Shown piece by piece: positions 1 through 8,030 of a stretch of DNA of 24,080 nucleotides. A program made the translations under genes and the position numbers. Within the stretch, counting starts at the first letter, position 1. Each line of letters begins with the position of its first letter. The notes under the pieces were generated by a model that was not told the origin of the DNA, ran no database searches, and saw nothing but the letters and a program-made list of their open reading frames with translations. The stretch is taken from positions 1 through 24,080 of IMG/VR virus record IMGVR_UViG_3300034375_006207. One strand, given 5' to 3'. This DNA is from a virus.

Positions 1-68
1 TGTTTTAAGATATCATCTCTTGTAATAAGATCATTAAATATTATTGAATTTAAATCTATGTTTTCCAT
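1..68 (-). CDS. 5' end of an unidentified leftward gene (partial)
   Basis: An ATG on the minus strand at 66-68 opens a frame of 22 codons with no stop that runs off the left edge of the window. The peptide starts MENIDLNSIIFNDLITRDDI. It lies just downstream of a strong minus-strand terminator (72-106), so it is probably transcribed from its own promoter or by read-through. Too little is present to assign a function. Confidence 0.5.
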   Translation of the reverse strand, partial: MENIDLNSIIFNDLITRDDILK

Positions 69-71
69 AAT

Positions 72-106
72 AAAAAAGAGAGGGCTTTTACACCCTCTCT
101 GTTTTT
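72..106 (-). terminator. Rho-independent terminator of the leftward gene at 121-723
   Basis: A perfect 8-bp stem (77-84 with 93-100) encloses an 8-nt loop. Read on the minus strand it is followed at once by a run of T. It lies 15 nt past the stop codon of the 121-723 gene. The plus-strand side also has a T-rich tail, so it could work in both directions. Confidence 0.9.
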
Positions 107-120
107 ATAGTTTAGATAGT

Positions 121-723
121 CTACCAGTCGTCGCCTTCTAGAAGCTCATCTGCTTTAGCAGTTGCAACTTCTACTTCATCTTTCACTATTCTATCCATAG
201 CGTCGATGCTGACGGCTAGTTTTAAACGTGTTTGATTTACATCAACACTCATAGATTCTACAAATGGAACCCAGCTACGAGGCTGAATATATTGTTTAGG
301 AGCATTTACAGTACCATAAGTAGCGAAAACTCTAAACTTACCAGCATTAGCTAGTCCGTCTTTAATATACTTCATAGCTTGGTCAAGCAATTCTTTAGGG
401 TTATTAGCCTTAAAGCCAATCTGATGGTCAGCACCATATACAGCGTGTATAATGTGCTTCATAGATTTACCTTGCTTTTTTACTTGTTCATCCACAGTAC
501 TATACTGTGTGTCTTTAGTAACATACCAATATGAAGTAGAACACTCGCCACCATTATCATCTGTAAAAGTGATTTTATAATCAGGAGCGTTTTCCTTATC
601 ATCTGGTTTCTTTTTGTAAACAGACATTTTAACATCGTTTACTAAACCTGCTACACCACCGTTAAATATTACGGCATTTCCTCCAGTTGCGGCATCAAAA
701 CCGCTGTCATTTAAATCGTACAT
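121..723 (-). CDS. Conserved phage protein, candidate single-stranded DNA-binding protein
   Basis: A 200-residue protein, the last gene before a strong terminator. The protein ends in a short acidic tail with a terminal aromatic residue (LLEGDDW). Bacterial SSB and T7 gp2.5 carry tails of this kind for docking partner proteins. The body is a mixed, beta-rich sequence with scattered aromatic residues and no enzymatic motif that I recognise. It sits two genes downstream of a Sak4-like ATPase, and Sak4 proteins are known to work with an SSB, which fits. The coding sequence is visibly more GC-rich than its neighbours, consistent with high expression. The SSB call rests on the tail and context only; it could equally be an unrelated abundant early protein. 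The leader just before the ATG (TTAAAAACAATT) recurs before the SF2 helicase gene. Confidence 0.8.
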   Translation of the reverse strand: MYDLNDSGFDAATGGNAVIFNGGVAGLVNDVKMSVYKKKPDDKENAPDYKITFTDDNGGECSTSYWYVTKDTQYSTVDEQVKKQGKSMKHIIHAVYGADHQIGFKANNPKELLDQAMKYIKDGLANAGKFRVFATYGTVNAPKQYIQPRSWVPFVESMSVDVNQTRLKLAVSIDAMDRIVKDEVEVATAKADELLEGDDW

Positions 724-742
724 AAATTGTTTTTAAAAATTA

Positions 743-1267
743 TTACCATTGATTATTACTTACATCTTCAGAAGGAGTTAATTCTAATCCTTCTTCTACA
801 GTTGGATAATTTACATTACCTGTAGAATCATCTAAAATTTCTTCAGTAGAAGAATTGTTTTCTTGATAATTTTCTATAGAAGCTTCTTCTTTTATTAATA
901 CTAAAGTATTAAGGCCAGGAATATCAGAAACAATTTTAAATTCATTTTCTACATTATTAGATAATTTTAATATTTTAGAAATAAATTCAAAAGTTTTCTT
1001 ATCACTAAGAGTACAAGTTTTAGTTAATTTAAAACCTGCATCTCCGTCTGCTTTACGAACAGCTACAATAGTTCTATCAGCATTAAAGCCAAAAGAAATT
1101 CTATCTTCTCCTTGAATATTTAGTAATTCTTGTGCAGCTTTATTAAAGCTAAACTTTCTACCTGCACCAGGCTTTGACAATGCTGCCATAGTCATTACAG
1201 GATAATCATACTTTTCTACTTTTCGCTGTCTTTGTGAGGGCACAGCATCCCATACGAAATTTTCCAT
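743..1267 (-). CDS. Unidentified protein of the recombination block
   Basis: A 174-residue protein between the Sak4-like gene and the SSB candidate, with gaps of about 20 nt on each side, so it is probably co-transcribed with both. Residues 1-115 look like a compact mixed domain. From about residue 130 onward the sequence is acidic and low in complexity (Asn, Ser, Glu, Asp), ending SEDVSNNQW. Like its downstream neighbour it ends on a tryptophan after an acidic stretch, which may be a shared docking signal. I do not recognise the family. Position suggests an accessory role in replication or recombination. Confidence 0.8.
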   Translation of the reverse strand: MENFVWDAVPSQRQRKVEKYDYPVMTMAALSKPGAGRKFSFNKAAQELLNIQGEDRISFGFNADRTIVAVRKADGDAGFKLTKTCTLSDKKTFEFISKILKLSNNVENEFKIVSDIPGLNTLVLIKEEASIENYQENNSSTEEILDDSTGNVNYPTVEEGLELTPSEDVSNNQW

Positions 1268-1290
1268 TTCTGTTGTTTATAAATTAAAAA

Positions 1291-1965
1291 TTAAATTGAA
1301 TAATACTCTCTTATTGCATTGTTAACGACAGTGAGATCGTTGTCGATCTCATCGTTTTCAAACATTTCGAGAGGTGTTTTACAAGTGTCGGAACCTGATG
1401 ATACAGTTCTAAATATATGCCTGTTAGGCTTGCCAGGAGATTTAATAATCTCTGTGTACAGAACTATAGTGCTAAAAGACTCAGGAACAAATCTTTCTAA
1501 CATTTTACCTTGAACTCCAATACGTTCAGATGCAAAACCTGATTCATCATAATGTGTTTCAGGATGCGCCATAAGATATACTATGATATCATCACGCATA
1601 GAGTCATTAATAAAATTGATTAGGTCATATTGGTTAGCAGCCATTTTTGACCATTTATCGAAACCTTTCTCGGATCTAAATTTTTGACTCATAACTGTAT
1701 CAGTCATAATACGAGACCAAGTGTCGATAACTACCGTCTTAACATTTTTTAGTTCGTTTACTTTTTTCAAAGTAGCTAATACTATACTAATGTCAGACGT
1801 TTTGCGATAATTACGCTTTTCCTCATTATAATTTTTGCTAAACTGTTTAAAAGGTAACGCCTTTTGATCGGTGTTAATTATTACAGTTTCTTCGGGATTT
1901 AGCTTACGTAATGAGGTAGATTTACCCATACCTGATTTACCAACCAGGAACACTAATTGTGCCAT
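1291..1965 (-). CDS. Sak4-like RecA-fold ATPase (AAA_24 type), phage recombination
   Basis: A 224-residue P-loop ATPase. Walker A is GKSGMGKST at residues 9-17, almost at the N terminus, and the Walker B strand is VKTVVIDTW ending near Asp81. The short RecA-core-only size and the sequence around both motifs fit the phage Sak4/AAA_24 group. These proteins promote single-strand annealing or strand exchange together with an SSB. The segment RIGVQGKMLERFVP (about 148-161) fits the nucleotide-sensing part of this family. A likely SSB lies two genes downstream and the replicative helicase two genes upstream, so the protein belongs to the DNA metabolism block. A 132-nt gap with an inverted repeat precedes it, so it may start a transcript. 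Exact subfamily not proven. Confidence 0.85.
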   Translation of the reverse strand: MAQLVFLVGKSGMGKSTSLRKLNPEETVIINTDQKALPFKQFSKNYNEEKRNYRKTSDISIVLATLKKVNELKNVKTVVIDTWSRIMTDTVMSQKFRSEKGFDKWSKMAANQYDLINFINDSMRDDIIVYLMAHPETHYDESGFASERIGVQGKMLERFVPESFSTIVLYTEIIKSPGKPNRHIFRTVSSGSDTCKTPLEMFENDEIDNDLTVVNNAIREYYSI

Positions 1966-1996
1966 AAAGTTATTGTTTTTTGATTAATTACTACTA

Positions 1997-2032
1997 TGTA
2001 AATATAGTCATTTTTCCCTGTATTTACAAGGG
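1997..2032 (-). promoter_or_regulatory. Inverted repeat and possible promoter in front of the Sak4-like gene
   Basis: The 132-nt gap 1966-2097 holds an 8-bp inverted repeat (TGTAAATA 1997-2004 with TATTTACA 2021-2028, 16-nt spacer). A competing hairpin uses CCCTGTA (2016-2022) and TACAAGGG (2025-2032) with one bulge. On the minus strand the sequence TATATTTAC overlaps the left arm and resembles, without matching, the Bacteroidota box TAnnTTTG. This could be an operator, an attenuator or a promoter; the sequence alone does not decide. Confidence 0.4.
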
Positions 2033-2097
2033 ATAGAGAGTTAAAATTGCTTAATTTATTTCATACGTTTTTCTGTTTTTAAAGGGTTAATATTAGA

Positions 2098-2553
2098 TTA
2101 AATTTTATCATACACAGTTACTAATAACTGCTCTTGAAAATGTAGAATTTGCTCTACTGTTTTCCATTCAGCATCTCCTATATTTTTCTTACAAAAAGCA
2201 AGCTCTATATAGTGACCATTGCTTAAGCCTTCCATAGATAATTTTTTAAGACAAGACTTTAAAGCAGAATACTCAAATTCATTATTTTTTAAAGATGTAT
2301 AAAAGTTTAATACACTAGCCGACTGTGCTATATTAGCAACAGAATAATCTCCTAGTTTATATAAAGCTGGTAGAGGAAATGCTTTATGCACTTCTTCTAT
2401 AATTTCAAACTTTTCATACAACTTTTTAGATAACTCAGGCCTTTCTTCTTCAGCTGGTTCTTTTGAACAATTAATATTGTTAACTAATAGAAGTATTTTA
2501 CCTTCTTCGAAAGCTTTACTAATGCTTCCTTTTTCTTTTTTTACAATTGGCAT
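2098..2553 (-). CDS. Unidentified protein downstream of the replicative helicase
   Basis: A 151-residue, mostly helical protein with no motif that I recognise. It lies 6 nt after the DnaB-like helicase gene, so the two are almost certainly co-transcribed and perhaps functionally linked, for example as a helicase or primase accessory. It carries three scattered cysteines but no CxxC pair, so a zinc site is unlikely. After its stop codon comes a 132-nt intergenic gap, so it may end this transcription sub-unit. Confidence 0.75.
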   Translation of the reverse strand: MPIVKKEKGSISKAFEEGKILLLVNNINCSKEPAEEERPELSKKLYEKFEIIEEVHKAFPLPALYKLGDYSVANIAQSASVLNFYTSLKNNEFEYSALKSCLKKLSMEGLSNGHYIELAFCKKNIGDAEWKTVEQILHFQEQLLVTVYDKI

Positions 2554-2559
2554 AATTGA

Positions 2560-3633
2560 TTAATTTAATTTAGAATAATAATCGTGAACTTTCTTAAGTT
2601 CTTCAGGCTTACCATAAACTTCATTAGCTTTTGGTAATTGATAATAAGCACCTATCTCGCCTACAAATAGGAAGCTTGCTAGTAGATTTACATCACCGTC
2701 ACGGTTCTTACAAATCTTAGCTAGTCTATAACGATTTTTGTATTTTGTTATGTCAAATCCGAGACACTTATCTACACCATAATAAAACGGACTTGCTAAA
2801 CCTATTACAGTATTAGCATCCTCTGAGACATTACCAGTGTTTTTGATGTCACTTAACATAGGCATCCAATTATCTCTTTCTCTACGGTCCATAGCTTCTG
2901 ATGAACGATTAATCTGTGATATAACCACAGGACTAAAGTTGAACATATTTCTAAAGAACACTAGAGTTCTAGATGCTTTGTCGATAGCTTCTTTTAGAGA
3001 GCTATAATTATTGTAGTTTATTAAACCTATATGATCTATTACTACAAGAGTAATTAAACCAGGATTATTAGGTTCATAGCCTACAATAAGCTTATTGTTA
3101 TCTCTAATAACTTTACCACGTTTTTCTGCATAATCCATAAGATCTTTATACAAAAACTCTGGACTAAGTGTACTACGATAGTGCAAATACTTATCTTGTA
3201 TTTGTCTCATTCTATCTTCGTATTGTGGTATTAGCTCTGCTACTTCAGGACGTAGTGTTTCTCCACCTAAACTTAGTATTTCATTTAAATTAGTCAATAC
3301 TCCGTGTTCACGCCACATAAGATTAGCAATATGTTTTGCTATCTGATGAGGCGGAGGTATCTCTAGAGAATAATATATAATCTCTATGTCATGGATGTAC
3401 CCAGGGTTTGATTGCAAAAAATCTATAGCGCCATAAACATAAGTTGAATTTACAAATGACGTTTTACCGACACTTGTACCTGCGAAAACTAAATCGTATC
3501 TACCTGGCTGTATATTTTTTATATGATTACTTAAGGTTGTAAACCCTTGAAAAGGTATACCTGTATTTAATCCTCTCTTACCACGTTCTATTGATTCTTT
3601 TAGTTTATCCCAATACTTAATTTTTGCTGTCAT
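2560..3633 (-). CDS. DnaB-type replicative DNA helicase (SF4), motor domain only
   Basis: A 357-residue RecA-fold helicase that should unwind the replication fork as a hexamer. Visible motifs in order are Walker A GTSVGKTS (52-59), the SLE motif YYSLEIP (87-93) matching the DnaB H1a motif with its catalytic Glu, Walker B LVVIDHIGLI with Asp200, SQINR (239-243) corresponding to the DnaB SQLxR motif, and KNRDGD (309-314) in the place of the DnaB arginine-finger segment KxRNG. The N-terminal primase-interaction domain of bacterial DnaB (about 150 residues) is missing; only about 40 residues precede the P-loop. An insert of roughly 100 residues separates the SLE motif from Walker B. The unidentified gene just upstream (3641-4201) is a reasonable candidate for a loader. 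Confidence 0.9.
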   Translation of the reverse strand: MTAKIKYWDKLKESIERGKRGLNTGIPFQGFTTLSNHIKNIQPGRYDLVFAGTSVGKTSFVNSTYVYGAIDFLQSNPGYIHDIEIIYYSLEIPPPHQIAKHIANLMWREHGVLTNLNEILSLGGETLRPEVAELIPQYEDRMRQIQDKYLHYRSTLSPEFLYKDLMDYAEKRGKVIRDNNKLIVGYEPNNPGLITLVVIDHIGLINYNNYSSLKEAIDKASRTLVFFRNMFNFSPVVISQINRSSEAMDRRERDNWMPMLSDIKNTGNVSEDANTVIGLASPFYYGVDKCLGFDITKYKNRYRLAKICKNRDGDVNLLASFLFVGEIGAYYQLPKANEVYGKPEELKKVHDYYSKLN

Positions 3634-3640
3634 ATAATAT

Positions 3641-4201
3641 TTAAATTTGATCCGAATTCCAATCTTGTTCTTCCACTCCTTCAGGTTGTATAAAGACTTC
3701 CCATTGTTCCCACATAGAATTGTTAAGAACAGTTTCCATGTTAGGCAAGTATTGAAGTTTATTAGCTCTTTTTTGTTGAGCTATAAAAGCTTCAGTTGCT
3801 TTAATTGCTAATTCATGTTGAGCAATTCTTTTGACTCTAGCAAGATATTTCTTTTCATGTTTCTTAGCAACTTGAGCAATGGAACCAGAGGCACGTAACA
3901 CTCTGGTTCCTACTCTTACAGGATAACATTGATAAAATTCCCAAAAGTTAATTTGATCTCCACGTATTCCAAACAATTTTTCAATCTTGTCTGTAGAAAT
4001 AATCGTATCCATAAATAAACCCCCTTGGGATAATATATATGGGGTATCTTTTAAGGATTCTCTTATATCAATTGCTTGATCTTTACCGAAAATTTTCTCA
4101 ATATTAGTATAGTCTTTATTATACAGAAGTTGTAGTAGAACTAGCTGATTCGGAGTCAGGGATGACCGCTGGAGCAACTCCAGATTCATCGATATTTCCA
4201 T
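3641..4201 (-). CDS. Unidentified replication-block protein overlapping the SF2 helicase gene
   Basis: A 186-residue protein, largely helical and rich in Lys, Gln and Glu in its second half. It starts inside the 3' end of the SF2 helicase gene, in another frame, for 83 nt. The start used here (MEIS) could be replaced by the in-frame ATG at 4189, which still overlaps by 71 nt. The N-terminal segment SLTPNQLVLLQLLYN looks like the first helices of a winged-helix domain and argues that the overlapping part is really translated. It lies 7 nt before the DnaB-like helicase gene, so a role as helicase loader or primase-like partner is possible, but nothing in the sequence proves it. Confidence 0.75.
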   Translation of the reverse strand: MEISMNLELLQRSSLTPNQLVLLQLLYNKDYTNIEKIFGKDQAIDIRESLKDTPYILSQGGLFMDTIISTDKIEKLFGIRGDQINFWEFYQCYPVRVGTRVLRASGSIAQVAKKHEKKYLARVKRIAQHELAIKATEAFIAQQKRANKLQYLPNMETVLNNSMWEQWEVFIQPEGVEEQDWNSDQI

Positions 4202-5369
4202 AATTTAACTGATTTAAAAAGTCTTCTAAGTTACAAATAATTACCTTATTTTTATCTATATCACCTAACCTTTTTTTCATCCAAACTTCTTCTTGAGTCC
4301 CAGGAGAATAAAGGTTTACAATGATTGCTTCTTTATCAGGTTGCATACGGACAACTCTACCTAATTGCTGTATAAAAGTACGTTTAGTAGAATTAGAACC
4401 AGCTATAATTGCTAGCGAACAATCAGGAACGTTGAAACCCTCGTTTAGTGCTTGTACACTGCTGATATATCGCACCTTGGTGCGTTTGTCTTTGAACCTT
4501 GCTACTATGTCTTTCTGTTGTTTCTTGGTTATTTTGCTGTGAAAGCTCATACATATATCACCAAGCTTTTCTTGCAACAATTCTGCAAATTCCACAGTGC
4601 CACTAAATATAAGGCCGTTACGTTTACCTACAGCTTGGATAATATCATGAGTAGCTTGCGCTTTATTGCTATTATTTAAACATATAGTCTTACGCTTTCT
4701 CATAGATGCATAATATTGAGCCGCTTTACCTTTCTGTTCACTAGTACCGCTTTTAAGATGCTGTTGTGCTTTTCTAAATGCATCTCCACCAAATCCTAAA
4801 ACTGCAGCAAAATGCTTAAAAGTATTATTAGCTTTATCATATGATTCTTGCTCATCTTTAGGCAAAGGCACAGCTACATTGTACACAGTATACGGTGCTA
4901 TCCATCCTGCTTCTAAGCAATCATCTACAGTAACTTCATCAATTACTTCTAGATAATCTAGAATAATATCATGAAGTCCGTCTTCACGTTCTAAAGTTGC
5001 TGTTAGACCTAATACATACTCACAATCTGCTACTTCAAATATTCTTTTGAAACTATCAGCAGCATATCTATGACATTCGTCTAAAACTAACATGTCATAG
5101 TTACGAGGTTGCTTTATAGCAGTATTAATTACTAACACATCGGCAAACTTTACTTTATTTTTAGCTAGTTCTGCTTCCCATTGTGCTTTTAATGTAATAG
5201 TAGGCACAACAACTAGACAGGATTCTATACCTGCTCTATCTACCATACCTTTAATAGCCATAATAGCAGTATAGGTTTTACCGAAGCCTGTAGCAGCTTG
5301 GAATATACCTCTAAAGTTATTCGCTCGCCATTTTTTTAGTACTTCTATTTGTCTTTCTGTTCTTGTCAT
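4119..5369 (-). CDS. Superfamily 2 DNA/RNA helicase (DEAD/DEAH-like)
   Basis: A 416-residue ATP-dependent helicase with both RecA lobes. Motif I is ATGFGKT (26-32), motif II is DECH (97-100), motif III is TAT (123-125) and motif VI is QQLGRVVRM (334-342); NEGFNVPDC (309-317) fits motif V. This arrangement is typical of the UvsW/XPB-like DNA branch migration and unwinding helicases of phages. The last 25 residues are Ser/Thr-rich and low in complexity, and exactly this stretch overlaps the start of the next gene in another frame. A 153-nt structured element separates it from the polymerase gene upstream. The leader TTAAAAACAATT before its ATG is shared with the 121-723 gene. Confidence 0.93.
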   Translation of the reverse strand: MTRTERQIEVLKKWRANNFRGIFQAATGFGKTYTAIMAIKGMVDRAGIESCLVVVPTITLKAQWEAELAKNKVKFADVLVINTAIKQPRNYDMLVLDECHRYAADSFKRIFEVADCEYVLGLTATLEREDGLHDIILDYLEVIDEVTVDDCLEAGWIAPYTVYNVAVPLPKDEQESYDKANNTFKHFAAVLGFGGDAFRKAQQHLKSGTSEQKGKAAQYYASMRKRKTICLNNSNKAQATHDIIQAVGKRNGLIFSGTVEFAELLQEKLGDICMSFHSKITKKQQKDIVARFKDKRTKVRYISSVQALNEGFNVPDCSLAIIAGSNSTKRTFIQQLGRVVRMQPDKEAIIVNLYSPGTQEEVWMKKRLGDIDKNKVIICNLEDFLNQLNYGNIDESGVAPAVIPDSESASSTTTSV

Positions 5370-5390
5370 TTAATTGTTTTTAATTTTTAA

Positions 5391-5543
5391 TAATATCCCA
5401 ATGTCTTAACTTTATGCCCCGCCAACTATATTTCAGATATTTGAGGTACTAGGATCGATTATTTTTACGGATATTTTCACCAACATTTTCTAGCTTTCGC
5501 CAACCTAATCCAGAACTATGTACATTAGTGACATTGGGTATTA
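5391..5543 (-). ncRNA. Structured element directly after the DNA polymerase stop codon
   Basis: The whole gap between polymerase and SF2 helicase is bracketed by complementary arms. CCCAATGTC (5397-5405) pairs with GACATTGGG (5530-5538), and TAATA (5391-5395) with TATTA (5539-5543), giving 14 bp with one bulged T. The right arm abuts the polymerase stop codon. Between the arms the minus strand carries GTTGGYG three times (5420-5426, 5478-5484, 5498-5504), two of them 20 nt apart and followed by GAAA or AAAA. Short inner hairpins are also possible. It could be a 3'-UTR stability or attenuation element, a processed RNA, or a protein-binding site. No known family recognised. Confidence 0.55.
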
Positions 5544-7553
5544 TTAATGTTGCCAATATTTTGTTATTTCAGGTTCAGCTTTTAGTTTTACTGTTTTACA
5601 GAAAACATCACCTGCTTTTTCCATACATACTTGAAGTACTTTACTTATCTCATTCTTGATATCCTCACTGCATTCTACAACCCACTCGTCATGAACTACA
5701 TTAGGCATTTTAACTTTAAATACTAAATCATTTTCTTCTAGATACCTAAAGAAATATATACCTGCTAGTTTAGTGATATCTGCAGATGAACCTTGAATAG
5801 GATAATTAAGTGACATTCTTTCTATATCACCTTTCTTAATAAAATATTGACGTACTTTTGGTTTATAATATTCTTTAAATTTCTCAGTGTTTCTTGCTTT
5901 ATGGTCTCTATAATCCGACCAGAACTCTGGATCTTCTTCTATCTCAGCAGTTAATCTTTGAAAGTCTTCAAAGAATGGTATATAGCACTTACGACCACTT
6001 ACCTCATTAAATTGTATATAACCTGATTTTAATGCTTTAGTCTTTTCTTGCTTAAAATAATTAGCAAGACCAGGAAAAGCTTTAAAATATGCTTTATATA
6101 CTTCTTCGCCTCTAGTCATAGAGATGTTAAGATTTTGAGATATAGTTATACCTGTACCACCATAGTTAATTGCAAAGCCTGCACCTTTTGCTATCTGTCT
6201 TTTCTCTTTATGATCACTTTTAATATCATTAAGAGCTAAATCAGCTAGCTCAGGAAATATCTTAGATGCTACAAATGAATGCATATCACCTAAGCCTTGA
6301 GCATAGAAATTTAATAAGTCCGTATCTTTAGATTTATTAGCTAATACTATTTGCTCTTGACCACTATAGTCACTAACTATTAATGTATTACCTTTCTCTG
6401 ATTGAAAACAACTTCTTGTTCTTGTATCAGAAGGTATATTTTGCATATTAGGCATTTGAGGAAGATTGTATTTTTTATTAGCTTTTTGACCAGAAGATAA
6501 ACGACCCGTATTCATTATTTGTGTAAAATTAGAATGTATTCTTCCTGTTATAGGATTTATATAATTAAACCAATTTTCACCATATGTACTTACAACTTTA
6601 TGTTTTTCAGTGTATTCTAAATAAGTACTAATAATAGGATGTTTATCTTTTTGCTTAACAAGAACTTTCTTATCTACAGAATCTTTCATCAAGCCTGACT
6701 TTTTATCTTTAATCTTAGTATCTACACCAAGAGATTGCATAAAAGGTATAACTTGTTGAGACGAAGACCAGTTTATATTACACTTAACACCGTCTTGAAA
6801 TAAATCAAGCTGTGAGTCTATAAAGCCACTATATGTCTCAGGATTCTCTAGTATAAATAGATTAAGCTTTCTTGTTATTTCCATAAGATCGCTATAATCT
6901 TGATTACACTTGTTTTGCCAATCTTCAGGATTCATATAAAAGCCACAGAATTCTATATAAGCTAGTACTTTCACAAACTCATTGTCTAAACTTGCTGTTC
7001 TTTTTAGCCCTTTCTCTTCTAGGGCTACTATTTGCTTTCGTCTTATCTCGTGGAGATATTTTACGTCGTCAGCTGCATATTTTATTACTCTAGAGCTCAG
7101 TCCTTCTTTGTGTATATAACCTCGTACAGTTTTATCAAGCTCTATTTTACAGTATTTATAAGTCACTGCATCAAGAGATTTTCTTACTGTATCTATACCA
7201 GTAAATAATATTCTTTCTACAAGAAAACTATCATATACTTTCTTCGGAACTATTCCATGATAATACAAAAATCTTAAGTCAAACTTAGCATTATGCATTA
7301 TTAGTTCTTTCTTCTCAAGAATATCCTTATATTCTTTAGGGTCAATAGTAGTACAATCGATTACATATTGTTTGTCATTATCGCCTAGCTGCATAGATAA
7401 CAGCTCACAGGTATAAGGATCCATACCCATAGTCTCGGTGTCAAAACCGATTATGTCTAATGTTTCTAAATATTCTAGTGACTCCTCTATAGAAGACATA
7501 GAATAACCAGCAGAGTTAAACATACTCTGCTGATTGCTTACTAAATATATCAT
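5544..7553 (-). CDS. polA: Family A DNA polymerase with 3'-5' exonuclease (phage PolA)
   Basis: A 669-residue replicative polymerase. The DEDD exonuclease domain is intact: motif I FDTET (37-41, Asp38 and Glu40), motif II MHNAKFDLRF (87-95, Asp92), motif III YAADDV (159-164, Asp163). The polymerase domain has TGRLSS (349-354), motif A VSDYSGQEQ with Asp395, motif B RQIAKGAGFAINYGG (452-466, Lys456, Tyr464), YPIQGSSAD (583-591) and motif C VVHDEW (618-623). Motif A reads DYSGQEQ where cellular Pol I has DYSQIEL, as in divergent phage polymerases. There is no 5'-3' exonuclease domain. A spacer of about 85 residues rich in charged residues lies between motif B and the YPIQGSSAD segment. A tight gap of about 35 nt separates it from the small membrane gene upstream, so it is probably the distal part of a long leftward transcript. 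Confidence 0.97.
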   Translation of the reverse strand: MIYLVSNQQSMFNSAGYSMSSIEESLEYLETLDIIGFDTETMGMDPYTCELLSMQLGDNDKQYVIDCTTIDPKEYKDILEKKELIMHNAKFDLRFLYYHGIVPKKVYDSFLVERILFTGIDTVRKSLDAVTYKYCKIELDKTVRGYIHKEGLSSRVIKYAADDVKYLHEIRRKQIVALEEKGLKRTASLDNEFVKVLAYIEFCGFYMNPEDWQNKCNQDYSDLMEITRKLNLFILENPETYSGFIDSQLDLFQDGVKCNINWSSSQQVIPFMQSLGVDTKIKDKKSGLMKDSVDKKVLVKQKDKHPIISTYLEYTEKHKVVSTYGENWFNYINPITGRIHSNFTQIMNTGRLSSGQKANKKYNLPQMPNMQNIPSDTRTRSCFQSEKGNTLIVSDYSGQEQIVLANKSKDTDLLNFYAQGLGDMHSFVASKIFPELADLALNDIKSDHKEKRQIAKGAGFAINYGGTGITISQNLNISMTRGEEVYKAYFKAFPGLANYFKQEKTKALKSGYIQFNEVSGRKCYIPFFEDFQRLTAEIEEDPEFWSDYRDHKARNTEKFKEYYKPKVRQYFIKKGDIERMSLNYPIQGSSADITKLAGIYFFRYLEENDLVFKVKMPNVVHDEWVVECSEDIKNEISKVLQVCMEKAGDVFCKTVKLKAEPEITKYWQH

Positions 7554-7590
7554 AAATTATAAGGTTAACTTAAATCAGACAATAAATTGT

Positions 7591-7773
7591 CTATTCATTA
7601 TATAAAATATAGCCTACTGCAAAGCATAGAGGCCCGAATATTGCCATCATTGGGATAGCATTTACTTCTCTTGTTCTCCATCTTTTATGGTAGTATCTAT
7701 TACGCTTACTTATCCAGTAAATATAGCCATATATTCCTATATATAGCCACGATATTATTAATAATGTTATCAT
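7591..7773 (-). CDS. Small membrane protein with two predicted transmembrane segments
   Basis: A 60-residue protein. Residues 1-20 form one hydrophobic segment (MITLLIISWLYIGIYGYIYW) and residues 41-58 a second. They are joined by a very basic, arginine-rich loop (KRNRYYHKRWRTR) that should stay in the cytoplasm by the positive-inside rule. It sits between the polymerase gene and a run of tiny accessory genes, 11 nt after the 7785-8030 gene. No family recognised. Small phage membrane proteins of this kind often act in superinfection exclusion, holin function or membrane anchoring; the sequence does not choose. Confidence 0.65.
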   Translation of the reverse strand: MITLLIISWLYIGIYGYIYWISKRNRYYHKRWRTREVNAIPMMAIFGPLCFAVGYILYNE

Positions 7774-7784
7774 AATTTTAAGGT

Positions 7785-8030
7785 TTATTGTTCAATTGGT
7801 AAATCCATTGCTACAGCTTGTATATGAGATTTGGGCAAGTTATACTTAGTCATAAGCTCAAGCATCTTTCCATTGCTCATTTTGGTTAATAAACTGGATT
7901 CATCAATAACATATTCTTCTACTTCATTTGTTTTCGGGTCTATATCCATTAATTGAAAGAAATACCCTTCTGCATGATCAAAGCCATATGCTATAACTTG
8001 ATCGCTTTTTTCTATTACGTGTCTACTCAT
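7785..8030 (-). CDS. Unidentified small accessory protein
   Basis: An 81-residue soluble protein starting MSRHVIEKSDQVIAYGFDHA, with acidic middle and no visible catalytic motif. Its ATG overlaps the stop codon of the upstream gene (8027-8230) in an ATGA arrangement, so translation is probably coupled. The N-terminal part reads like two beta strands of a small single-domain protein. Function unknown; the surrounding set of coupled tiny genes suggests early host-directed functions. Confidence 0.7.
   Translation of the reverse strand: MSRHVIEKSDQVIAYGFDHAEGYFFQLMDIDPKTNEVEEYVIDESSLLTKMSNGKMLELMTKYNLPKSHIQAVAMDLPIEQ

Noticed and set aside
1319-1513. Plus-strand frame of 64 codons inside the Sak4-like gene
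   Set aside because: Antisense to a strongly supported ATPase gene; shadow frame.
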